Positions 1-5,390 of a stretch of 5,390 nucleotides of DNA are shown here, one piece after another. Every line of letters begins with the position of its first letter. Within the stretch, counting starts at the first letter, position 1. The notes beneath the pieces are model-generated. The model saw only the letters and a program-made list of their open reading frames with translations, was not told where the DNA came from and made no database searches. The stretch is from Desulfobulbaceae bacterium. GTDB taxonomy: Bacteria > Desulfobacterota > Desulfobulbia > Desulfobulbales > Desulfobulbaceae. The position numbers and the translations under genes were made by a program. The DNA is taken from assembly GCA_007121995.1 (NCBI GenBank), contig SKJK01000126.1:1-5390 (forward strand), read 5' to 3'.

Positions 1-206
1 AACGCTGAACAGAACCAGCCTTAATCAGAAATGTTGTGATTGAGGCGATCAAAAAGCATATCGGGGTGGACAAGGAAAAGCAATTCACCCGGGAGTGGCA
101 GGACCTCGACCAGCTATTCAACAAATGGTCCAAGGCGGAGCACAACCGCATCCAAGGAAAAATCGACCCTGAACGGCAGATCGACCACGAGTTGTGGGAT
201 GAATAA
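1..206 (+). pseudogene. VapB-like antitoxin remnant, 5' end outside window, frame broken
   Basis: From base 9 to the TAA at 204-206 a frame gives about 65 residues. It contains LIRNVVIEAIKKHIG (like the second helix of a ribbon-helix-helix DNA-binding domain), then a charged tail with an FTREWQDLD segment and the ending ERQIDHELWDE. This is the layout of VapB-type antitoxins: an N-terminal DNA-binding part and a C-terminal tail that wraps the PIN toxin. The last eight bases overlap the start of a VapC-like gene (ATGAATAA, 199-206), the usual antitoxin-toxin coupling. The frame is closed upstream by TGA at 6-8. A different frame (bases 1-21) reads NAEQNQP, which would suit the residues just before the helix, and then stops at TAA 22-24. 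An indel near 19-20 would explain this, so the gene looks inactivated. The family call rests on pattern and context. A sequencing error or an unusual start is possible. Confidence 0.55.
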
Positions 207-327
207 AATACTCATCGATACAAACAGTTACTCTTCAGCTCTACGCGGGGAACCGAGGTGCCAAAACGTCCGCAAAAAAATAACCCTTCCCGTCCACCTG
301 TTCACCCCTCCTTTCCGACCCGGGTGA
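199..327 (+). pseudogene. Truncated VapC-like PIN-domain toxin (N-terminal fragment)
   Basis: The ATG at 199 opens a 42-codon frame beginning MNKILIDTNSYSSALRGEP. This is the first strand and helix of a VapC-type PIN ribonuclease, with the first metal-binding aspartate at residue 7 inside the IDTN motif. Intact PIN toxins are about 130 residues and need three or four spaced acidic residues. Here homology seems to end near residue 19 (about base 255), and the rest (RCQNVRKK onward) does not look PIN-like in any of the three forward frames. The frame ends at 325-327, running 26 bases into the convergent transglutaminase gene. The start overlaps the antitoxin stop by eight bases. The fragment cannot be an active nuclease. 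It most likely marks a rearrangement boundary between an old toxin-antitoxin locus and the operon to the right. Confidence 0.6.
207..301. other. Short convergent intergenic stretch without clear terminator
   Basis: This stretch lies between the antitoxin stop and the transglutaminase stop and holds the VapC fragment plus non-coding sequence. A run of seven A (274-280; seven T on the minus strand, about 22 bases past the transglutaminase stop) is the only terminator-like element. I find no GC-rich hairpin directly before it, so a Rho-independent terminator is not supported. The break between toxin-derived and operon-derived sequence probably falls at about 255-300. Confidence 0.4.
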
Positions 328-1186
328 CATCCACCTCCACAGTGAGGGTGTGCTGACCACCGCCCATGACCACACCCTTGACCGGGGCCACATCGCTGTA
401 ATCCCGGCCCCAGGCGAGGGTGATGTGCCTTTCGCCGGGGAGGAGATTGTTGGTGGGATCAAGGTCGACCCAGCCCTCATCTGGCACATAAAGTGCCACC
501 CAGGCATGGGAGGCGTCAGTACCTACTAACTTAGTCTTGCCCGGCTGTGGCAGGGTTTCCAGGTAACCGCTGACGTAGCGGGCCGCCAGGCCCAGCGAGC
601 GCAGGCAGGCAAGAGCCAGGTGAGAGAAATCCTGGCAGACCCCACGACGGTTACTCAGCACCTGATGCACCGGGGTGTCCACCGTGCTGGCAGCCTTGTC
701 GTAGATACATTCGGTGAAGATCCGCCGCATCAGATCCACACCACCGGCAAGAACGGGCATACCGGAGGGAAAAGAAGCACGGCCATAGGCCTGGATATCA
801 TTATCGATGGCCACCATCGGGCTGGCAAAGATGAATTGACAGGCTTCGAGGTCCTCAAGCGTGGTGTGCGCCTGTAGTCGCCGCACCACCTCCTCCCAAG
901 AAAGGGTGGATTCGGGTTCGATACGCGGGCCGGGAGCGGTACGGACAGTGCTGGTGGCGGTGAGCGCCAGTGTACTGTGCGGTTGTTCGGCCATGAACAC
1001 ATGGACGACGTTACCGAAATAATCGATGCGACGGTGCAAATACTGGGGTTGAGGAGCAAAGCTCAGTTGGGTTTGCAGCACCTGCTGCCGGCTGGTGGAA
1101 CGCGGAGTGAGGAAGAGTTCGTTCTGGGAGAGCGAGGCCGGTTGGGAGTACCTGTAGCCAGTAGTATGGGTGACATGATACTTCAT
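302..1186 (-). CDS. Transglutaminase-like cysteine enzyme (Bact_transglu_N + transglutaminase core)
   Basis: This is a complete 294-residue protein, the usual length for stand-alone bacterial transglutaminase-family proteins. Residues 1 to about 80 form the N-terminal beta domain typical of the family (start MKYHVTHTTGYRYSQP). The papain-like core follows with an intact triad: Cys184 in RRGVCQDFSH, His227 in GTDASHAW and Asp243 in WVDLDPTNN. The C-terminal GVVMGGGQHTLTVEVDV is also typical. Members are thought to cleave or transfer amide bonds in peptides; the substrate is unknown. No signal peptide or membrane segment is seen, so it is probably cytoplasmic. It is the last gene of a three-gene operon, and its ATG overlaps the upstream ligase stop by four bases (ATGA). 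Beside a DUF2126 amidoligase and an ATP-grasp ligase, it probably processes or transfers the amide product they make. The family is near certain, the reaction is not. Confidence 0.93.
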   Translation of the reverse strand: MKYHVTHTTGYRYSQPASLSQNELFLTPRSTSRQQVLQTQLSFAPQPQYLHRRIDYFGNVVHVFMAEQPHSTLALTATSTVRTAPGPRIEPESTLSWEEVVRRLQAHTTLEDLEACQFIFASPMVAIDNDIQAYGRASFPSGMPVLAGGVDLMRRIFTECIYDKAASTVDTPVHQVLSNRRGVCQDFSHLALACLRSLGLAARYVSGYLETLPQPGKTKLVGTDASHAWVALYVPDEGWVDLDPTNNLLPGERHITLAWGRDYSDVAPVKGVVMGGGQHTLTVEVDVTRVGKEG

Positions 1187-3696
1187 AACAACCGTTCACC
1201 CTGCCGGATGGCAAAATGGGGCGTAGCCGTGACCCGGGTCAGATAATGGGCACTGACCTGCTGGGCAAAGGCCAGCAGGTTGGATTCCATGGTCTTCAAG
1301 AAACGTTGCAGAGGGTCGTCGTTTTCGGCATTACCGTACTTACAGGCAAGTCCGCCGAGATCGAGCAAACGGATGGCGGTGAGCATTTCCAGGGTCATCC
1401 GTTCTTCAGCGCCGACAAAGCGGCGTTCGCTCTGGCGAGGCAGTTCTTCTACATGGGCGGATAATCGACTGAGTTGGAAGGCAAGCGATTTGGGGTTGCT
1501 CTCATCCAAAAGCAGCAGATCCAAAACCGGGGCCAGTTGAAAGGAGGTGCGGTAACGAGCCCGATAGGTCATAATCGAGTCGGAAACCTCCAGCAACGCC
1601 TCAAGGGCGTTCTGCGACGCTACACAGACCCCGGGCAGGCCGAAACGGATCAGGTCGATCTGGTGCAGGGCGCGTTCGATTCGCCGCCCCATGTCCATGA
1701 ACCGCCAGCCCAGGTTGCGGGTCATACTCTCCATAGCCAGACCACTGAAGGCACTGAGGGTGAAAAGGGTTGTATTGAGCAGGTCCAGCGGATCGGCGGC
1801 GGGATGGTCGCCGAACTGCTCCAATCGGTTGATCACCCGCCAGGAATCATGGCTGAGCCGATCGCGGACCTTACGCGCCGCTTCCTGTACCCGCTTGAGA
1901 ATGGCGATGACACTCGCTGCCTTGTCCTGGCGGTAAAAGGCTTCAATCAATTGCATCTCCAGCTTTTCCTGGGAGAGCTTCTCTTGTTGAGCAGGCGGCG
2001 GCAGGGTATGGGTCGAGCGCAACAGGTTGAGCAGAAACTCGAGTTCAGGAACATCCTCGGGTCGGTTTTCACCGGCCAGGCGGCGATAGACCGCGCGCAG
2101 CAAACGGATCCGTCCTTCGGCCCGTTCCAGGTAGCGCCCCAGCCACAGCATGTGATCGGCCACCCGGCTGGGCAGGTCGCTTGAGCGGTTGAATTCGCTC
2201 ACACTGTGCAGGCTGCTGAGCATACTGATATGCTGCACCGGTTTGTCCGAGAGCACCCAGATATCCTTGCTCTGCAACCGTTCAGGCACTCCGGTCAACA
2301 GGGTCGGCACGTCGGCTGCTGTCATAGCCAATCCACCGGACATCATGGCGAATCCCTCGTTGGTGGCGCACAGGAAAAAACGCATCAGCACCGGCCGGCT
2401 CTGGATCTCCATCCGGTGCCAGACCGGGGCCATGGAAGGCTGGACCCGCTCCCTGACCATGAAAGCGGAGGGGTGGGCATCAATGGCAGCCCGAGCATCA
2501 GCACCCATGACCAAGCTGCGATCCAGGGCGGGCAGGAGCGCAAGATCGTCTCCGCGCGCCCGCACCTGCTCCTGTCCGGCATCATCGTTACACCACCAGG
2601 CCTGGGGACCGGCGAGGAGCAGCTCCTCGCCCAGCAGCGAACAGCAGAGTTGGGGAAGAAAAATCGGCAGAGCCGGGGTCTCGACAAAACCGGCACCAAT
2701 GAAGTTGCTGAGATCAATGTTCTGCTCCCTGGCCACTTGGATCAGGCCGGATACACCCATGCCGGTGTTGCGGCGCAGGGCAAAGGGATCGCTCTCCAGA
2801 TCGGTGATCTGGCGAAAAATGCAATCCACCGGCTCAAGACCAGCCAGTTTTTTTAAAAACAGTTGCCCATTACGCACAGTGAGATCCTGACCTTCGACCA
2901 GGGGATACCCCAGGTACCGTGACAACAGGGCCTGTTCAAAGTAGAGAGGGCCGTCCGGCCCCGGAGAAAGCAGGACAATATTGGGATCGTCTTGACGGTG
3001 AGAGGAGCGCTCCACCAGGCCGGTGTGCAGTTGCTGAAAAAACGGGGCCAGGCGGTAGATGGACCGCTGGTGGTAGAGCTCGGCAAAAAGTCGGGAGATG
3101 ACGAGACGATTTTCCAAGGCATACCCCAGCCCCAAGGGGCTGGCGCCAAAATCACGCAGCACCCGGAAGCTGCCATCCGCGGCCCGATAACAGTCCACTG
3201 CGTACAGGCTGAGAAAACGACCACAGGCAGGGAGAATACCGTGGCAGGCACGGAGGAAATGGGGATTAGCGTAGATCAACTCCGCCGGCAAGCGCCCGGA
3301 CTGCATCAGTTGCTGCGGCCCGTACACATCGGCCACAATCCGCTCCAGCAATCGGGCCCGCTGACTCAGGCCCTGTTCCAGTACCTCCCTTTCACTGCTG
3401 GTGATCAGCAGGGGGATCATATCCAAAGCCCAAGGGGTACTGCGGCCATCCGGTGCATCAAAGGGATTGTAGGTGGCGCCATCTTCATGGCGCATCTGAT
3501 TGACCCGTTCCTGCCGCTGGGTCAGCTTTTCCAGGGAAACCCCGTCCAGGGCATCAACAAGAAGCTGCCAGTGCGGACGTGGTTCACCGGTGACCTCGAA
3601 AGACTCACAGAACACCGAATCCTGTGGGCAACGTACTCCACTGAAGTGCGAAGCAGTCACCGGCCGTGACCCAGAAACTGACCCGCGTTCATTCAT
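1183..3696 (-). CDS. Circularly permuted ATP-grasp ligase fused to an alpha-E domain
   Basis: An 837-residue fusion counted from the ATG at 3696; a TTG one codon upstream (3699) is the alternative. Residues about 65-490 form a circularly permuted ATP-grasp domain (formerly DUF404/DUF407). Its landmarks are YNPF near 76, GYALENR at 191-197, VDCIFRQITD at 290-299, NTGMGVSGLI at 310-319, LLGEELLL at 354-361 and WWCND at 367-371. Residues about 507-830 form an all-helical alpha-E domain (formerly DUF403), starting DLPSRVADHMLWLGRYLERA, with RRIERA at 671-676, MTYRARYR at 709-716 and NPKSLAFQL at 734-742. In many genomes these two parts are separate adjacent genes. The ATP-grasp part is predicted to join a carboxylate to an amine using ATP through an acyl-phosphate. 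The alpha-E role is unknown, possibly substrate handling. No export signal is seen. The start shares one base with the DUF2126 stop (TGATG), and the stop overlaps the transglutaminase start (ATGA). Domain assignment is firm; substrate is unknown. Confidence 0.92.
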   Translation of the reverse strand: MNERGSVSGSRPVTASHFSGVRCPQDSVFCESFEVTGEPRPHWQLLVDALDGVSLEKLTQRQERVNQMRHEDGATYNPFDAPDGRSTPWALDMIPLLITSSEREVLEQGLSQRARLLERIVADVYGPQQLMQSGRLPAELIYANPHFLRACHGILPACGRFLSLYAVDCYRAADGSFRVLRDFGASPLGLGYALENRLVISRLFAELYHQRSIYRLAPFFQQLHTGLVERSSHRQDDPNIVLLSPGPDGPLYFEQALLSRYLGYPLVEGQDLTVRNGQLFLKKLAGLEPVDCIFRQITDLESDPFALRRNTGMGVSGLIQVAREQNIDLSNFIGAGFVETPALPIFLPQLCCSLLGEELLLAGPQAWWCNDDAGQEQVRARGDDLALLPALDRSLVMGADARAAIDAHPSAFMVRERVQPSMAPVWHRMEIQSRPVLMRFFLCATNEGFAMMSGGLAMTAADVPTLLTGVPERLQSKDIWVLSDKPVQHISMLSSLHSVSEFNRSSDLPSRVADHMLWLGRYLERAEGRIRLLRAVYRRLAGENRPEDVPELEFLLNLLRSTHTLPPPAQQEKLSQEKLEMQLIEAFYRQDKAASVIAILKRVQEAARKVRDRLSHDSWRVINRLEQFGDHPAADPLDLLNTTLFTLSAFSGLAMESMTRNLGWRFMDMGRRIERALHQIDLIRFGLPGVCVASQNALEALLEVSDSIMTYRARYRTSFQLAPVLDLLLLDESNPKSLAFQLSRLSAHVEELPRQSERRFVGAEERMTLEMLTAIRLLDLGGLACKYGNAENDDPLQRFLKTMESNLLAFAQQVSAHYLTRVTATPHFAIRQGERLL
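1195..1201 (-). promoter_or_regulatory. Ribosome binding site of the transglutaminase-like gene
   Basis: The minus strand reads GGGTGAA here, eight bases before the ATG at 1186, inside the last codons of the upstream ligase gene. It is an imperfect Shine-Dalgarno match at good spacing. It supports the ATG at 1184-1186 and allows independent initiation as well as coupling through the ATGA overlap. Confidence 0.45.
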
Positions 3697-3711
3697 CAAC
3701 GCCGTAGATCC
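3694..3711 (-). promoter_or_regulatory. Start region of the ATP-grasp/alpha-E gene with two candidate starts
   Basis: The minus strand reads GGAT (3711-3708), then TTGATG. The DUF2126 stop TGA (3698-3696) sits inside this string. TTG at 3699 is 8 bases from the weak GGA motif, and ATG at 3696 is 11. I chose ATG because it is the stronger codon and makes the common TGATG stop-start coupling. The two proteins differ by one residue. Confidence 0.4.
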
Positions 3712-5390
3712 AGGGTGAAGGGAAAAGCCGGATTTGGCTCCAGCGCCGGGATAGGCTGCTGCATGCCGGGGCTGTGGCCATGGGGCAGGAAACGGGCATG
3801 TCGCCGTCCCTCCGCTTCATAACTGTTCACCGGCAGGACCTCATAATTGCGTCCCCCGGGATGGCCGACATGGTAGGTGCAGCCCCCCACGGCCCTTCCG
3901 GTCCAGGTGTCGAACAGATCAACGATCAAAGGAACATGGACACCAATGGTCGGATGCAGGCAGGCCGGTGGCTGCCAGGAACGGAAACGAACGCCGCCAA
4001 TGAAAACTCCGGCGGTACGGGTCGGCTGCAGGGGCACCCGGCGGCCATTGCAGGCAAGCACATAGCGCTCATCAACCATCCCGGAAACCTTGACCTGAAG
4101 GCGTTCCACCGAGCTGTCAACATACCGTACCGTGCCGCCGCCTCCGGGCTCCTCCCCCAGCACATGCCAGGGCTCCAATGCCTGGCGGAGTTCGATCTCC
4201 ATACCCTGACATTCGATTCGTCCATGGATAGGGAAACGGAACTCGAAGTGGGGACGAAAGAAATCCATTGCCACTGGAAAACCGGCCTCGTCAAGCAAAG
4301 CCATTACATCAGCCAGGTCGTCACGCACCGGTTCCGGCAGCATGAACCGGTCATGTAACAGGGTACCCCAACGAACCAGGGGCTGCCGGTAGGGAACCTT
4401 CCAGAACCAGGCAATGCAGATGCGCAGCAGGAGCTGCTGGGCCAGGCTCATGCGCGCATGCGGCGGCATCTCAAAGGCACGAAGCTCGAGCAGTCCCAGA
4501 CGACCGGCGCTGCTGTCGGGCGAATAGAGCTTGTCGATGCAAAACTCGGCCCGGTGGGTGTTGCCGCTGACATCCACCAGCAGGTGCCGGAAAAGCCGGT
4601 CCACCAACCAGGGCGGGCAGCCGTGGGGTGAAGCCAGTTGCCGGTCGAGTTCGGTAAAGGCGATCTCCAGTTCGTAGAGGCTGTCGTGGCGAGCCTCGTC
4701 GATGCGCGGTTGCTGGCTGGTGGGGCCGATAAACAGACCGGAAAAAAGGAAGGAGAGGGCCGGATGATTGTTCCAGAAGGTGAGCAGGCTGCGCAGCAGA
4801 TCCGGCCGCCGCAGAAAAGGGCTGTCCGCCGGGGTGGCACCGCCGACCACGATATGGTTGCCGCCGCCGGTGCCGGTCTGGCGGCCATCGACCAGGAATT
4901 TCTCCGTGGCCAGCCGACCCTGGCGGGCGGTCTCATAGAGGGCAGTGGTGCACTCCACCATCTGCTGCCAATTGCGCATCGGCTGGATATTGACCTCAAT
5001 CACCCCGGGATCAGGGGTAATCTTAAAACATTCCAAGCGCGGATCAGCGGGCGGGGTGTAGCCCTCAATCACCACCGGCAAACCTGTTTCCTCGGCAGTG
5101 GCCTCGATGGCGGCCACCAGTTCGAGGTAGCCCTCAAGCTTGAGAATGGGTGGCATGAACACATTGAGCCGTCCACCGCGTGGCTGCACACAAAGAGCGG
5201 TGCGCACCACCCAGGCGGCAGACTCACCCACCACCGCCTGCGACTCGGTGAAAGGGCTGGGCTGACTCTGCACACCCTCCCCTGTTTCGCTGTCCTTTTC
5301 TCCGGCCAGGGAACGCTGCCCCTGATAATCCGGCAGCGGACCACGTTCAGCCAGCGGATCCGGCGAAAACTCCAGGGGCAGATCAGCCTT
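3696..5390 (-). CDS. DUF2126 putative amidoligase, C-terminal 564 residues (5' end outside window)
   Basis: The frame is open without a stop from the right edge (base 5390) to the TGA at 3696-3698, giving 564 residues. The GTG at 5273 is internal: the 39 codons before it include LPLEFSPDPLAERG, which resembles the linker ahead of DUF2126. Family proteins are about 1,100 residues, with an N-terminal transglutaminase domain that would lie to the right of the window. In fragment numbering, the visible part has VIEVNIQP at 130-137, TGTGGGNHIVVGG at 172-184, SPFLRRPDLL at 190-199, NTHRAEFCIDKLYSPDS at 277-293 and LRAFEMPPHARMS at 303-315, and ends TLDLRR. The E-x-N, G-x-H and R-x-F-E motifs recall the active site of glutamine-synthetase-like carboxylate-amine ligases, which is the basis of the amidoligase prediction. 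A role joining a carboxyl to an amino group with ATP is inferred. It is the first visible operon gene and overlaps the next start by one base. Confidence 0.92.
   Translation of the reverse strand, partial: KADLPLEFSPDPLAERGPLPDYQGQRSLAGEKDSETGEGVQSQPSPFTESQAVVGESAAWVVRTALCVQPRGGRLNVFMPPILKLEGYLELVAAIEATAEETGLPVVIEGYTPPADPRLECFKITPDPGVIEVNIQPMRNWQQMVECTTALYETARQGRLATEKFLVDGRQTGTGGGNHIVVGGATPADSPFLRRPDLLRSLLTFWNNHPALSFLFSGLFIGPTSQQPRIDEARHDSLYELEIAFTELDRQLASPHGCPPWLVDRLFRHLLVDVSGNTHRAEFCIDKLYSPDSSAGRLGLLELRAFEMPPHARMSLAQQLLLRICIAWFWKVPYRQPLVRWGTLLHDRFMLPEPVRDDLADVMALLDEAGFPVAMDFFRPHFEFRFPIHGRIECQGMEIELRQALEPWHVLGEEPGGGGTVRYVDSSVERLQVKVSGMVDERYVLACNGRRVPLQPTRTAGVFIGGVRFRSWQPPACLHPTIGVHVPLIVDLFDTWTGRAVGGCTYHVGHPGGRNYEVLPVNSYEAEGRRHARFLPHGHSPGMQQPIPALEPNPAFPFTLDLRR

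Noticed and set aside
40..198. Frame from ATG-less start at 40 extending into the VapC fragment
   Set aside because: The residues before 199 are an out-of-frame reading of the antitoxin gene. The PIN motif starts cleanly at the ATG at 199, coupled to the antitoxin stop.
245..254. GCGGGGAACC resembling the end of a type I-E CRISPR repeat
   Set aside because: It is a single short match with no second copy, spacer spacing or leader. It lies within or beside the VapC fragment, where it encodes RGEP.
274..301. T-run on the minus strand after the transglutaminase stop as a Rho-independent terminator
   Set aside because: No GC-rich inverted repeat directly precedes the seven T's. The nearest pairing (AGGTG with CACCT) has a loop of more than 30 bases that contains the T-run itself.
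1474..2856. Long plus-strand open frames opposite the ATP-grasp/alpha-E gene (1474-2184, 2189-2890, 2206-2856)
   Set aside because: They lie wholly antisense to a well-supported gene, show no recognisable domain, and have compositions expected from reading GC-rich codons backwards.
2992..4358. Plus-strand open frames at 2992-3669 and 3774-4358
   Set aside because: They are antisense shadows of the ATP-grasp and DUF2126 genes with no family resemblance or plausible start context.
5271..5273. GTG at 5273 as the start of the DUF2126 gene
   Set aside because: The same frame continues upstream without a stop to the window edge, and the 39 extra codons look like family linker sequence. The true start is outside the window.

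Overview
The window carries three tightly packed genes on the minus strand, reading from the right edge to the left. They encode an uncharacterised amide-bond-forming system: a DUF2126 putative amidoligase (5' end outside the window), a circularly permuted ATP-grasp ligase fused to an alpha-E domain, and a complete bacterial transglutaminase-like cysteine enzyme. To their left, on the plus strand, lie the remains of a VapBC-type toxin-antitoxin pair. No RNA gene, insertion sequence or CRISPR array is visible.

Layout. 1-206: 3' part of a VapB-like antitoxin whose reading frame is broken near bases 6-24. 199-327: a truncated VapC (PIN-domain) toxin keeping only about its first 19 residues. 207-301: short intergenic stretch between the convergent genes, without a recognisable terminator. 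302-1186 (-): transglutaminase-like protein. 1183-3696 (-): ATP-grasp/alpha-E fusion. 3696-5390 (-): DUF2126 protein, open to the window edge.

The junctions are TGATG (stop and start share one base) and ATGA (four-base overlap), so the three genes almost certainly form one co-transcribed, translationally coupled operon. Comparative genomic work on amidoligases (ATP-grasp and glutamine-synthetase-like folds) has grouped these families and proposed that they make or process a peptide or peptide-like tag. The ligases would form amide bonds, and the transglutaminase-like enzyme would cleave or transfer them. To my knowledge the product is unknown. None of the visible proteins has an evident signal peptide or membrane segment, so the chemistry is probably cytoplasmic.

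The coding sequence is moderately GC-rich and dense, and the fused ATP-grasp/alpha-E layout fits a Gram-negative bacterium, probably a proteobacterium or relative such as Desulfobacterota. The sequence alone does not settle the taxon.
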